This document shows, piece by piece, positions 27,444 to 37,110 of a stretch of DNA of 64,000 bases. The DNA lies in NCBI RefSeq assembly GCF_000739815.1, contig NZ_BBJJ01000021.1, forward strand, positions 62,001 to 126,000, given 5' to 3'. Under the pieces are notes generated by a model. It saw nothing but the letters and a program-made list of their open reading frames with translations. It was not told the origin of the DNA and ran no database searches. Each line of letters begins with the position of its first letter. The first letter of the stretch is position 1. A program made the position numbers and the translations under genes. Source of the stretch: Paraburkholderia mimosarum LMG 23256 = NBRC 106338. Its GTDB lineage: Bacteria > Pseudomonadota > Gammaproteobacteria > Burkholderiales > Burkholderiaceae.

Positions 27444-30437
27444 TTAGCCTCCTGAGGGGCCGCCAGGGGTGTGACCGGGACGCCCCACTTGCAGATGCCG
27501 CCAGATGATGATCGCCGCCGTCTGTGCAAATGCCGTTGCCAGTTTGCGATCGAGTGGCGAGGGTTCACGGGGCATTTCGAAGTACATGGCAAGTGAGCCC
27601 ACGAGATTGCCTTCCGATGTCTCGACCGGGAAGGACCAGCAGCCGCGATAGCCGAACCGTTGCGCCAGCCATCTCCATGGCTCCCAGCGCGGTTCGAGTA
27701 GCACATCGCGCGTAATGACCGGGGTGCCCGTCGCGACGGCGAGCCCGCAGGCGAGGGACTCCGGCGAAATGCGGAATCCGTCCACACAGCGGGCGTAGTC
27801 GTCCGACATGCCCACCACGTGTCGCAGGACGTCGCCGTCGGCGATGTAAAACGCGCAGCGACGCGCATCATCGGCCTGAGTGACGAGTGCGCGGATCAGG
27901 ATGCCCAGCGACGCGTCAAGCGACGCCCCATTCATCGCCGACTTGAACGCTTCGTTCTGGGCCGAAAGCCACGCCTCGTTCAGGCGCAGCGCGCTCTCGG
28001 CCCGATTGCGCTCGGTGATGTCGGCATAGGTGACGGCGACGCCTGCTATTGCGCCCACCTCGGATATGTACGGCCAGGTCTTTCGCAAAAAGCAGCGTTG
28101 ATTGGCGCCATTTACGACAGCCTCCCGCGGTTCGGCGCCGTCGAGGACACTGCGTATGTCACCCACAAAAGTCCTGTCCCGAAATCTCGGAACGAGATCC
28201 TCGATGTTGCGGCCGATATCGTTCGACGTCAGCGGAAACAGTTCGCACATCGCAGGCGTGAACCAGCGGAGTTCCGCCTTCCGGTCAAGAAACATGGTCA
28301 TGATGGCACCGGACAGCAACACACGGCTTTGCATCGCCAGTTGCCCGATATTCGCCTGGAGTCGGCAGTTCGCTTCGTTGAGGTCCTCGTTGCTTTCATT
28401 CAACTGTTCGTTGGACGCCTGCAGTTCTTCATTGAGTGCCAGCAGTTCTTCATTGAGTGCCAGCAGTTCTTCTTTGGACGCCTCCAGTTCTTCACGCGAC
28501 ACGCGAAATTCGTTCTGCCAGTCCACGGAGTCATTGGTCTGCGGGGCCGGTAGCTCTGGCGCGCCGGCGCCGTCATCGGGCTGCTCCAATGAACCTTGAC
28601 CACGTATGAAAGACACCAGCATCCGGTCCCAGACGGCGTCCTCCGAGGTTTGCAGGGGCGTCAGCCGGACACTGAGGGACGCTTTTCCGGTCCCGCGGTC
28701 GTACAGTCCCGTGAGCGTGACAGGCACGCGCTCGGCGAACGCCTGCTGTATGGAAAGTCGAAGGTGCGCTGACCACTGCCGCGGTACGAGCTCCGGAAGG
28801 CTCAGCGTCGGTTCGCCTGCTGGCAGGCTGAGAACCTCGCTGGCCTCGCCGTAGACGCGCAGGACGCTGCCTTCGTCGTCAATGAGCACGCACGGCACAT
28901 GGAACTGTTCCAGCGCAACGCGAAGCGCCGTTGCGTGGTGGGGCCCGATGGTGGCGGCGGGTTTTGGCAGCGCCGGTCTGCGCGGCGGGCTCATCTGGCC
29001 GACTTTCCGGTAGATCTTCCATTCCCTCGACACGGTGGCGAAGGCCTGCCGTTCGAGCGAGTACGGCTCGCTCTTCCCGAGGAAAAGAAAACCGCCCATC
29101 CGCAACGCGCCATGGAGGACATGCAGCACGTGGTTGACGCTCTCCGGCTCAAGGTAGAAAAGCAGGTTCCGGCACGTAATCAGGTGAAGGCCGGAAAACG
29201 GCGGATCGGCGAGAAGATCATGCGGGGCAAATACCAGCCTTTCGCGCAGATGGCGCTTCACCCGGAATGCGGAATCGACCTGATAGAAAAACCGCGTCCG
29301 GCGTGCAGCGGATATCGCCGCCAGGGCATCTGCCCGGAACACACCACGGCTGGCTTTCGCGACCAGCTCTGGCGCTGCATCGGTCGCGAAGACCTGGAAA
29401 TTGCCGCGTCGGCCGCTCCCGTCTGAGATTTCATCGAGAAGCATCGCGACCGAGTAGGCCTCCTCGCCGGTGGAACACGCCGGCGTCCAGACTCGCACGG
29501 GGTTCTTTCCCGCATTCGTTATCAGAGGCACGAGCACATCCGATCGGAGCACTTCCCACGCCTTCGCATCGCGAAAGAATTCCGTCACATGGATCGGAAT
29601 ACCACGCATTAGTGCTTCCAGTTCGACGGGGTCGTCCTCGACGAGCGACGCGTAGTCGTCGAACGCCCAGATCTTGCGCGTGTCCATGCGTTGCTGGATA
29701 CGCCAGAACAGCGGTGAAGGCTTGTATCCGCTTAAATCAAAACCGCTGCGCTGCCGGATCAGGTCGATAATGCGGCCGAGCGTTCCGGACATCTCGCCTT
29801 TCCAGTCCACCGACCGTTCGGGTCTTGTGTACCGGGGATCGGCGCAAGCCACGAGTTGATGTCCGATCGCTCCGACGGTAAGCACATGATCGTGAATCCC
29901 ACGCTGCATGACGGCGTTGGGCATGCCGTCATGCGTCGCCGTAAGCGGATCCTGAACGATCACGACCCCGTCTGCTTCGCGGATGCAGATGGCTCCTGCT
30001 GTCCCGTCCATGCCGGTGCCGGAAAGGATCACGGCAATATGACGGGGACCGGCGTGCCGCGCGAGGCTTTCCAGAAATGTGTCGATCGTATCAATGCCAG
30101 GTCGCCGCCCGCCGCCATCAGCCGGCCTGGTCCGGAACGCACCATGCTCGATTGTCAGAATATGAGCCGGCGACGGCAGGTAGACGCAGCGCGGCTGGGG
30201 GACGGTTCCGTCGGCAGCGGCAAGGACGGGCATGGAGGTCCATCCGGCGACAAGTTGCCCCAAACGACTGCATTCCCCCGTCGGCAGATGCTGCAGTACG
30301 ACGAACGCGTACGGCAACCTGGCAGGCAGCGTCTCGAACAACTTCTGCAAGGCGGTGATGCCGCCGGCCGATGCACCGATTGCGACGATTGGTGTCATTG
30401 AAGACATGTCGTCAACAAGCCCATACGGTTCAGCCAT
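27444..30437 (-). CDS. CheB-CheR-PAS-GAF fusion, chemotaxis-type methylation protein without a kinase domain
   Basis: A 997-residue cytoplasmic protein. Order: CheB methylesterase (about 10-200) with the catalytic Ser in GASAGG, His in LQHLP and Asp in GTGMDGTAG; CheR methyltransferase (about 220-490) with RVWTPACSTGEEAYS as the SAM-binding segment; a Leu/Glu-rich coiled coil (about 655-715) containing repeated LLALNEEL units; a PAS domain (about 720-850); and a GAF domain at the C-terminus. Many relatives continue into a histidine kinase; this one stops after GAF. Start ATG 30437 has AGGAG upstream. The nearby kinase and two response regulators on the same strand may complete the pathway. 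There are no chemoreceptor genes in the window, so the methylated target is unknown. Confidence 0.9.
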   Translation of the reverse strand: MAEPYGLVDDMSSMTPIVAIGASAGGITALQKLFETLPARLPYAFVVLQHLPTGECSRLGQLVAGWTSMPVLAAADGTVPQPRCVYLPSPAHILTIEHGAFRTRPADGGGRRPGIDTIDTFLESLARHAGPRHIAVILSGTGMDGTAGAICIREADGVVIVQDPLTATHDGMPNAVMQRGIHDHVLTVGAIGHQLVACADPRYTRPERSVDWKGEMSGTLGRIIDLIRQRSGFDLSGYKPSPLFWRIQQRMDTRKIWAFDDYASLVEDDPVELEALMRGIPIHVTEFFRDAKAWEVLRSDVLVPLITNAGKNPVRVWTPACSTGEEAYSVAMLLDEISDGSGRRGNFQVFATDAAPELVAKASRGVFRADALAAISAARRTRFFYQVDSAFRVKRHLRERLVFAPHDLLADPPFSGLHLITCRNLLFYLEPESVNHVLHVLHGALRMGGFLFLGKSEPYSLERQAFATVSREWKIYRKVGQMSPPRRPALPKPAATIGPHHATALRVALEQFHVPCVLIDDEGSVLRVYGEASEVLSLPAGEPTLSLPELVPRQWSAHLRLSIQQAFAERVPVTLTGLYDRGTGKASLSVRLTPLQTSEDAVWDRMLVSFIRGQGSLEQPDDGAGAPELPAPQTNDSVDWQNEFRVSREELEASKEELLALNEELLALNEELQASNEQLNESNEDLNEANCRLQANIGQLAMQSRVLLSGAIMTMFLDRKAELRWFTPAMCELFPLTSNDIGRNIEDLVPRFRDRTFVGDIRSVLDGAEPREAVVNGANQRCFLRKTWPYISEVGAIAGVAVTYADITERNRAESALRLNEAWLSAQNEAFKSAMNGASLDASLGILIRALVTQADDARRCAFYIADGDVLRHVVGMSDDYARCVDGFRISPESLACGLAVATGTPVITRDVLLEPRWEPWRWLAQRFGYRGCWSFPVETSEGNLVGSLAMYFEMPREPSPLDRKLATAFAQTAAIIIWRHLQVGRPGHTPGGPSGG

Positions 30438-30712
30438 GATCGGCTCCTGCGATACGGCGCCTGTTCACGTGTCGAGCGTGGAGCTAGCTACCGTGAAAAC
30501 TATTGTAGCGGGCAATGCAGGCTCTCGCGGCTGTCCAGGACCCCGTGGAGGATCGTCACCGGAAGCGGGGAGGTCATTGAAAAATGGATTGACGCCGGCG
30601 GCAAAGAACGCCAAACCAGTTACCAGGCGGTGCAGCGGCGTCGACACGAGCGTGACTACCGCCGCGGTGGCTCACGTACGAGGGCACAACGGATTGCGAG
30701 TGGACCGAACAA

Positions 30713-31099
30713 TCATTTTGGCGTGCGTTTTGCGCCTGCTCGCAGCCGCTGGATTTGCGCCAGCACCACCCGGTGATCGTAGGGTTTCGATAGCGCGGGG
30801 CCCTCATCGCATAACCGTGCGGCTCTTTCGACAGACCCGGCAATGCTTGCAGCCAGGATCACCCGGATGTCGGGAAATCGCCCTCGTATCCACTTCGCCA
30901 GGGCGAATCCGCTGCGCTCTTCACCCCCGACGTCCGCCAGCACGATATCGACGGCTGAAGGATCGTCGGCGAGCAGGGATCGGGCCTCGCCGCTGTCAAC
31001 CGCCTCCATGACGAGGTACCCGCATTCGCGCAGATATTCTGCAAGCGGAGTGCGAACGCATATGTCTGCGTCAACGATCAGAATGTTAGGTACACTCAC
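30713..31099 (-). CDS. Single-domain response regulator
   Basis: A 128-residue receiver domain. Acidic pocket in VDAD (about residues 10-13), phosphoacceptor Asp in VLADVGG, Ser in ILAAS, Lys in LSKPYD. No output domain. It starts with GTG, overlapping the stop of the upstream response regulator by 4 bases. It probably relays or quenches phosphate from the histidine kinase encoded two genes upstream. Confidence 0.85.
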   Translation of the reverse strand: MSVPNILIVDADICVRTPLAEYLRECGYLVMEAVDSGEARSLLADDPSAVDIVLADVGGEERSGFALAKWIRGRFPDIRVILAASIAGSVERAARLCDEGPALSKPYDHRVVLAQIQRLRAGAKRTPK

Positions 31100-31497
31100 G
31101 AATGCCCTTTGGGTGGAAGCCGGTCCAGCACTGAAAGAAGCAACGCCACCGTGTGTGCCAGACTGTATGGCTTCGCGACGAACAGCACCGCTGGCAGGTT
31201 CCCGGCGAGCGCCGTGTCGCCGGAAGTGAGGATGACGGGAATGCCGGGATGGTCGCTGGCGATCAGCGCAGCCAGCTCTCGACCGTCAACCTTGCCCGGC
31301 ATCTGAATATCGGAAAACACGAGGTCGACCGTGCCACCAGCGCGGATATAGGCCAGCGCGTCATCTGCGCAACTCGCCTCGATCACGCCAAAGCCCACCG
31401 CACGTAGTGCTTCGGCCAGGGCCAGGCGGACGAGGACGTCATCCTCTGCGATCAGGATCTGAGCGACGCCCGGCTCGGGCAGCGGTTGAGGTATCAT
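31096..31497 (-). CDS. Single-domain response regulator
   Basis: A 133-residue receiver domain. Acidic pair in IAEDD, phosphoacceptor Asp in VFSDIQMPG, Thr in ILTSGD, Lys in VAKPYS. No output domain. Start ATG 31497 with GGGGAAA upstream. It lies between the histidine kinase gene and a second single-domain regulator, with which it overlaps; two adjacent stand-alone receivers suggest competing phosphate sinks. Confidence 0.87.
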   Translation of the reverse strand: MIPQPLPEPGVAQILIAEDDVLVRLALAEALRAVGFGVIEASCADDALAYIRAGGTVDLVFSDIQMPGKVDGRELAALIASDHPGIPVILTSGDTALAGNLPAVLFVAKPYSLAHTVALLLSVLDRLPPKGHS

Positions 31498-31694
31498 CGA
31501 TTTCCCCGGAAAGCACGAAGAGACAGCATCTGTCGTTCCCGCCTGGTGAGAGTGTTTGTCGCTGCGCTGCGGGCCGGTCGTCGTTCCGGCAGCCCGGTTG
31601 ATGCTTCGACAGGGCCCGTGAATCTATCGAAGTTTCGGCATGTCATGACTACCTGATCCTGATGGCCGTGTGCTCGACCCGCCCGGCTCAACCC

Positions 31695-32828
31695 CTATTC
31701 GTAATTCCGGCGCGGCAGTCGCACGGAGAAGATGGTTTGCGTCTCATCGGACTGCGCGCGGATCTCACCGTGATGCGCTTTGGCAATCTCAGTGGCGATG
31801 TACAGGCCCAATCCCAGCCGTCCGCTGTCCCGGGGTCGGGCCGGCTCATGCAAGCCGCGCTGGAGCGGCTTGAACATATATTCCATCGTCGTACCATCGA
31901 TCGCCGGACCGCGATTCCAGACCTCGACGCGGACTTCGTCATCCGTTCCGGTTACCAGCACGCGAACCGAAGTGTCGGGCGCTCCATATTTGATGGCGTT
32001 GACGACGAGATTACCTAGCAGTTGCTGGATCCGCCGCCCGTCCCATGTCCCGTGGAGATTGCCCTTTGCCTCCACGTCGATCCTGCGATCGGAATGCACC
32101 GCGCGCAACTGGTCGATCACGTCAATCAGCACTTCCGCGAGATCGACGTCGTGGGGGTCGATCTTGATGCCCAACCCCAGCTTGGTCCGGTTGAAGTCAC
32201 AAAGATCTTCGAGCAGACTTTGCATGCGGGCGCCGCTCCTGATGAGTCGGGAGGCAGCGTCCGAAACGCTTTCACCGGCATTGAGCGCCGCAAGGTGAGA
32301 CGCCGTTGTCACGATCGTCTGCAGCGGACTGCGCATGTCGTGCCCGAGCATCCCGAGCAAGAGATTGCGAGCCTGCTCGACCTCCTTGTTGAAGAACGCG
32401 ACCGAATCTGCCAGCGCCTGGTCCATGGCTTCGTCGAACCGGATGATGTCATCCAGGTCCAGAGCGTCCGGCCTGGCTTTGTCCGCCCACAGTCGTAGCA
32501 CACTGGCTCGCAGCGCGCGGTAATCAAGGGCCATCTGGTTAATGCTGAAACCACGTTGCGCCCGCATCAGGGCAAGGGTCTGCGCGGCCGTCATTTCTCC
32601 GGCGTCGTCGACTGTCCTCGGCAGACGCCTCCGTGATTGCTCCTGCTGGGCGTCTTTCGTTTGCGGGACCGAGATCTGTTTCGCCACGGTCTGCAGTATC
32701 TGCCGTGCAGGGTCGCGCAAAACGGTCCATTCTGCGCTTGCCGCCGCCCCCGTCACGGGGACCACAGAGGCTTCCCATTGCGCGAGGATAGCTTCGGTGT
32801 TGCACACCATGAAGTCAGCCAGTCTCAT
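31695..32828 (-). CDS. Cytoplasmic sensor histidine kinase with RsbRD-like N-terminus
   Basis: A 377-residue protein without transmembrane segments. Residues 1-140 are a helical sensor module resembling the RsbRD N-terminal domain, with the family-like start in which a Trp follows EAILAQ. HisKA around residues 155-220 has the phospho-accepting His in GHDMRSPLQ. HATPase follows, with N-box LLGNLVVNAIKYG and G-boxes including GRLGLGLYI. Start ATG 32828 has GGGAGGTGAG upstream. First gene of the minus-strand set kinase, receiver, receiver, CheB-CheR, cupin. Signal unknown. Confidence 0.88.
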   Translation of the reverse strand: MRLADFMVCNTEAILAQWEASVVPVTGAAASAEWTVLRDPARQILQTVAKQISVPQTKDAQQEQSRRRLPRTVDDAGEMTAAQTLALMRAQRGFSINQMALDYRALRASVLRLWADKARPDALDLDDIIRFDEAMDQALADSVAFFNKEVEQARNLLLGMLGHDMRSPLQTIVTTASHLAALNAGESVSDAASRLIRSGARMQSLLEDLCDFNRTKLGLGIKIDPHDVDLAEVLIDVIDQLRAVHSDRRIDVEAKGNLHGTWDGRRIQQLLGNLVVNAIKYGAPDTSVRVLVTGTDDEVRVEVWNRGPAIDGTTMEYMFKPLQRGLHEPARPRDSGRLGLGLYIATEIAKAHHGEIRAQSDETQTIFSVRLPRRNYE

Positions 32829-33561
32829 GCCTCACCTCCCTTTGCTGGCCTCACAACCTCACAACAGCTCAGGGCTTTTCCAGGCCCTGCTTGTTGCGTG
32901 TGCCAAGCGCGGGCCCGGCAGTGCACGAGCGCGCGCCAGTCACCCCATTAATTTACCAGCGCGCAGGCACAGCAAATGAAGGCGCGAGCGCTTTTTTCCC
33001 GTCCAAAAGCAATGCAATTCGTACAGCGGCGAAAGACTCGGTATGGCACGCGCATGGCGCCGCAAACCGGTCGAATGTTTTCTCCCGCCCCACCGGCTTT
33101 CGGACTACACTTGAACGAACCGCGAATTGACTCCTCATCCCACCAGTGGCTCGCCATTCCTGGCTGTCGAACATATCTCGGCCAACGGTGGCGCAGTTTT
33201 GGGTCAGCCCTTCCGACGGACAAACAAGATCAGTCGGCTGCCCACCTTTCCGTCACACATTAAAAGTTGCCGAACAGGCGCGCTATGCGCACCCGTCGGC
33301 AGCGGTCAAAGAACCGCGGACGACGTCATTTGCTTGCGCTCACCGTTCATCGCCTTGCCCCAAGCTGCGAAACTTGAGAGTTGTTCAGGTATTGCTGAGC
33401 CTCTCCCGCTGTCCCGCAGCGTGCGCCGCCCTCGAGGCCGCTCACACAGTCGCAGCCACCCAGCATCGTAGAAGTTGAACCGTTGTTTGAGCGGATCCTG
33501 TTGGTCGGAACGTAAGCACGACAAACCTGGCCTGCCACGAGCGGGCGATCCGGGGAGCTTC
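32829..33561. other. Intergenic, no supported gene
   Basis: Some 730 bases between the kinase start (minus) and a small plus-strand gene. Several short overlapping open frames occur on both strands, none with a good ribosome site plus plausible composition. The stretch 32980-33110 is less GC-rich than the surroundings and may hold the kinase promoter. Confidence 0.45.
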
Positions 33562-33825
33562 ATGGAAAGATGTAGGGAAGTGCTCCAGGCCGACGACTAT
33601 CTGGTGTTGCTTTCATCACTTCGCACGAGGATCAGCTTTTCCTGGAACCGGGATCCGGAGAGCGCTACGGCACAAGTTTTGGACCTGCTCAGTTTCATCG
33701 AACTGGGTATCCGAACGAACCGGACGTCCGAGTCCGCCTTTGCAGTGGCGAGATCGATGCTTGCGCTCGGACGACCGGAATCCGCGCTGAAACGCATCGA
33801 AACGCTGTTGCGCAAAGCTTGTTGA
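33562..33825 (+). CDS. Small conserved-looking hypothetical protein
   Basis: An 87-residue protein, start ATG 33562 with GGGGAG 5 bases upstream. It is predicted largely helical, with an amphipathic C-terminal half (ARSMLALGRPESALKRIETLLRKAC) and a terminal Cys. No domain recognised. The codon use looks coding (no rare runs, sensible composition) and the ribosome site is good. It is alone on this strand between the signalling genes and the hemerythrin gene. Confidence 0.6.
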   Translation: MERCREVLQADDYLVLLSSLRTRISFSWNRDPESATAQVLDLLSFIELGIRTNRTSESAFAVARSMLALGRPESALKRIETLLRKAC

Positions 33826-33944
33826 TGACCGTGCGGAGGACCTCAAGGAGATCGACGTACATGAACTTTTCTATCGCGCCTCGATGAGATCAGGCGATAA
33901 GTGCACGGTGCGATGAGCATCGGCGGCACCGTTTTCACGCCCAA

Positions 33945-34439
33945 TCAAATCGAACGTCTGAACACGAGCGGCTTGCCGCCTGTCGTCAGCTTCGTCATCC
34001 ATGCAGCGAGTGCCGAGTCGAGGTAGTCCGCATGACCGGGAAACCAGTCGAAAAGACGCAGGCCGAGAGCCCGGGTCAGTTCCGCTCCGGCCCGCCCTTC
34101 CGCGACCGCGGCCTTCACGTCACCGACCGACTTCAGTACGGCCGCATGCTCTTCGATGTGGCAGTCGCGGGGCGGGAAGTTCGTCGTACGCATCCACTCG
34201 TCTTCCTGCTCGAAATGGCTAACGGCATGCTGTTCGAACAGATCCAGTGCTGCTGCCGCCGTTGCGTCCGTGCACGTCACCAGCCGCAGTGCGACCGTAT
34301 AGAATTCCTTATGAATGTCGTCCATCTGCGCGAAGCCCAGGAGTAGCGCGTCATTCCAGACCAGACTATTGTCGCTGGCCGGCGCCGGGGCATCGCTATC
34401 TCGCGCCGGAGGCGTTCGTGGAGGAGTTTCGTCCGTCAT
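33945..34439 (-). CDS. Bacteriohemerythrin-type protein
   Basis: A 164-residue protein with the di-iron ligand pattern of hemerythrins: H in DDIHKEFY, H and E in EQHAVSHFEQEDEWM, H in CHIEEHAAVL, and H/D in FPGHADYLDSAL. An acidic, Pro-rich N-terminal tail of about 30 residues precedes the four-helix bundle. ATG 34439 is chosen over a TTG at 34445 that would crowd the AGGAG site. Likely binds O2 or iron in the cytoplasm; it may serve O2 delivery or sensing next to the oxygenase genes, which is inference only. Confidence 0.87.
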   Translation of the reverse strand: MTDETPPRTPPARDSDAPAPASDNSLVWNDALLLGFAQMDDIHKEFYTVALRLVTCTDATAAAALDLFEQHAVSHFEQEDEWMRTTNFPPRDCHIEEHAAVLKSVGDVKAAVAEGRAGAELTRALGLRLFDWFPGHADYLDSALAAWMTKLTTGGKPLVFRRSI

Positions 34440-34511
34440 GTTCAATGACTCCTGCTGTTTCGGTGTGCTGCCCCGTTGAGCAAAACCGTAGGTGTTCGTG
34501 TCCCGCGCAAC

Positions 34512-35480
34512 TCAAAGATCGAGAACCAGCTCCGCGGATTTCGCACGCGACACGCAGACCATGATCTGCGTTGCTTTTTCGTCGTCGCGCAGCACGAGAT
34601 CCCGATGATCCGCCTCCCCCGAGCACAACGCGGTTTTGCACGAACCGCAGGTGCCGCTCTCGCAGGAACTGGGCACGCGCACGTTCGCGTCGCGCAGCAC
34701 CTCGAGGATCGAGCGATTGGCTGGAACGTCGAACGACGCGCCACTGCGTGAAAGCCGCACCGTGAACGGCGTGCTCTCACGTGCATTCGCATTGCCTGCA
34801 CCGAAGCTCTCGAAGTGTACCGTGCCTGAAGGCCAGTGGCCGGTCATGTCCCGCACGGTGTCCATGAGCGCCTGCGGGCCGCAGCAGTACACGTGTTGCC
34901 CCGACTTTGGCCTCTCGAATACGGGCCAGAAGTCGAAGGCCTTCGACGCGTCACCGCGATCGTGATGCATCTTCACGTCCGCACGCCATTCGTCGCTGGT
35001 CAGTTCATCGAAGAACGCCGTGCCTTCCGGATCGCGAGCGAGGTAGTACAGCTTGAACGAACGCAGGCCTTCCGCTCGCAACTGCCGCGCCATCGACAGC
35101 ATCGGCGTGATGCCGATACCGCCCGCGACGAGGATGAACGATTTCGCGCGCTCATCGAGGGAAAATTCGTTGCGGGGCAAAGAGACGTCCACGGCGTCGC
35201 CCTCGGCCGTGTCGTCGACGAAACTCATCGAGCCGCCGCGTCCGTTGCCGTCACGCTTCACCGCGATGACGTAGCGATCGCGCTCCTGCGAGTCATTGCA
35301 CAGCGAATAACTTCGCCGCGAGCCGTTGGGCACCACGACGGTGAGGTTCGCGCCCGCCTCGAACTGCGGCAACGGTGCGCCTTGCGGGTCGGTCAATTCA
35401 AAGCGCCAGATGTCTCGAGCGATTTTCTCCTTTTCCGCAATCCTCAGATGAAGAAAACCGTCTTTCTGGGAGGCTGCCAT
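34512..35480 (-). CDS. ophA1: Phthalate 4,5-dioxygenase reductase (OphA1)
   Basis: A 322-residue phthalate dioxygenase reductase. Flavin domain with RRSYSLCND, nucleotide domain with GGIGITPMLSMARQL and CCGPQALMDTV, and C-terminal ferredoxin with CESGTCGSC and a final Cys in VCVSRAK. It supplies electrons to OphA2. Start MAASQKDG at 35480 with GGAGACAG upstream; the longer frame to 35573 would run into the operator region. Divergent from ophD, with two ATTAGA-type operators in the 237-base gap. Phthalate rather than another substrate is assigned from the complete oph gene set around it. Confidence 0.88.
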   Translation of the reverse strand: MAASQKDGFLHLRIAEKEKIARDIWRFELTDPQGAPLPQFEAGANLTVVVPNGSRRSYSLCNDSQERDRYVIAVKRDGNGRGGSMSFVDDTAEGDAVDVSLPRNEFSLDERAKSFILVAGGIGITPMLSMARQLRAEGLRSFKLYYLARDPEGTAFFDELTSDEWRADVKMHHDRGDASKAFDFWPVFERPKSGQHVYCCGPQALMDTVRDMTGHWPSGTVHFESFGAGNANARESTPFTVRLSRSGASFDVPANRSILEVLRDANVRVPSSCESGTCGSCKTALCSGEADHRDLVLRDDEKATQIMVCVSRAKSAELVLDL

Positions 35481-35538
35481 ATCTGTCTCCTTGCGACCGA
35501 TCCTGTCTTTTGTTGCATCAACATGGACGCATGTTATT

Positions 35539-35552
35539 ACTAGATATCTAAT
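35539..35552. promoter_or_regulatory. oph operator 1 (upstream of ophA1)
   Basis: ACTAGATATCTAAT, 11/14 identical to the perfect palindrome at 35642; its core TAGATATCTA (35541-35550) is itself a perfect palindrome. It lies about 60 bases upstream of the ophA1 start. Confidence 0.65.
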
Positions 35553-35641
35553 GATGCAAGTCAAGGAAAGCAATTATTTGTGATGTCGCTCTCGGTATAA
35601 ACCCGCGCTTGCCAGCGGCATGAAGCCACCGTAACCTGAAT

Positions 35642-35655
35642 ATTAGACGTCTAAT
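35642..35655. promoter_or_regulatory. oph operator 2 (upstream of ophD)
   Basis: ATTAGACGTCTAAT, a perfect 14-bp palindrome about 63 bases upstream of the ophD start. Best copy of the motif shared by four oph control regions. Confidence 0.75.
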
Positions 35656-35717
35656 TATGCCGCGAGATGGACCCCGTTCCACCCGGTATCCATAATGAAA
35701 TTCGGAGACATTCAGTT

Positions 35718-37064
35718 ATGGCACATTCAACGCTGCACTCCGGGGACATATCCCTGTCTGCCGTAGCCGATTCGGCGGCGGAGGAGGCGACTTACCGCAA
35801 GATCACGCTCAGGTTGATGAGTTTTCTATTCCTGTGCTGGGTCCTCAACTATCTCGACCGCGTCAACGTCAGCTTCGCGCAGTTGCAACTCAAGCACGAT
35901 CTCGGGCTGAGCGACGCGGCGTACGGGCTCGGCGTGAGTCTGTTCTTTATCGGCTACATCCTGCTCGAAGTGCCGAGTACGCTGTTGCTGCGCCGCATTG
36001 GCGCCCGCAAGACCGTCACGCGGATCATGTTGCTATGGGGGGCCATTTCCACGGCCATGGCGTTCATGACTGCGCCGTGGCAGTTCTATCTCGCCCGGAC
36101 GCTCCTCGGCGCGGCCGAAGCGGGCTTTTGGCCCGGCATCATCCTCTATCTCTCGTACTGGTATCCGTCGAAGCGTCGCGCTCGCATCACGTCGCGGTTC
36201 CTGCTGGCGATTGCGGTTGCGGGCATCGTCGGCGGCCCGCTTTCCGGGTTCATCCTGCAAAACTTCATGGGCGTATGGGGCTTTCGCAACTGGCAATGGC
36301 TGTTCTTCCTTGAAGGCTTGCCCGCCGTGATTGCGGGGGGCGTGGCTTACTTCTACCTGATCGACCGGCCGCAAGACGCGCGCTGGCTGACCGATGAACA
36401 AAAGCGGCTTGTCATTGGCGCGCTGGACGAGGAAGGCCGCAGCAAGCCGCATAGCTCGCCGAGCACGCTCCTTGCCGCGCTGCGCGACCCGCGCGTGTAC
36501 GTGATTGCCGCAGGCTGGGCCACGGTGCCCATTTGCGGAACGCTCCTCAACTACTGGACGCCCACGATCATCAAACAGGCGGGCGTTTCCAATCTGCTGC
36601 AGATCGGCTTCATGTCGGCGCTGCCTTATATCGTCGGCGCCGTTGCCATGCTGCTGATTGCGCGCAGTTCCGACCTGCGGCTCGAGCGCCGCTGGCACTT
36701 CGTGCTCTCGACGACAGCCGGCGCCTCGGGCGCGGTACTTCTCACGGTGCTGACGCACAACCCGGTTGCCGCCATCGCGTGCCTGAGTCTCGTGGCGCTG
36801 AGCTATTTCGCGGCCGCGGCCATTATCTGGACCATTCCGCCGAACTACCTCAAGGGCGAGGCGGCCGCGGGCGGTATCGGCGTGATCAGCAGTCTCGGTC
36901 AGGTGGGCGCGTTCTTCGCACCCATCGTCCTCGGCTGGGTGAAGAGCGTGACCGGCAGCTTCTCGGCCGGCATCCTGCTGGTCGCGGTGCTCGTTTTCAT
37001 CGGCGGCGTTGCCGTCTTCTTCGGCGTGCCGCGCGAGCGGCAGGCGCAGCAAACCGGCGCGTGA
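35718..37064 (+). CDS. ophD: Phthalate transporter OphD (MFS, ACS family)
   Basis: A 448-residue major-facilitator protein with 12 predicted helices. The first helix region has CWVLNYLDRVNVSFAQ, characteristic of anion:cation symporters, and GARKTVTR is the loop 2-3 motif. Start ATG 35718 with GGAG upstream. Directly followed by the 4,5-dihydroxyphthalate decarboxylase gene (46-base gap), so both are in one operon. It should import phthalate with protons. Confidence 0.85.
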   Translation: MAHSTLHSGDISLSAVADSAAEEATYRKITLRLMSFLFLCWVLNYLDRVNVSFAQLQLKHDLGLSDAAYGLGVSLFFIGYILLEVPSTLLLRRIGARKTVTRIMLLWGAISTAMAFMTAPWQFYLARTLLGAAEAGFWPGIILYLSYWYPSKRRARITSRFLLAIAVAGIVGGPLSGFILQNFMGVWGFRNWQWLFFLEGLPAVIAGGVAYFYLIDRPQDARWLTDEQKRLVIGALDEEGRSKPHSSPSTLLAALRDPRVYVIAAGWATVPICGTLLNYWTPTIIKQAGVSNLLQIGFMSALPYIVGAVAMLLIARSSDLRLERRWHFVLSTTAGASGAVLLTVLTHNPVAAIACLSLVALSYFAAAAIIWTIPPNYLKGEAAAGGIGVISSLGQVGAFFAPIVLGWVKSVTGSFSAGILLVAVLVFIGGVAVFFGVPRERQAQQTGA

Positions 37065-37110
37065 CGATGCGCGCGACGGACAGCATTTTGACAGTCAGAC
37101 AGGAGCAGGA

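Noticed and set aside
32948..33223. 91-codon minus-strand frame between kinase and small gene
   Set aside because: Poor start context, Cys/Arg-rich translation, no family likeness.
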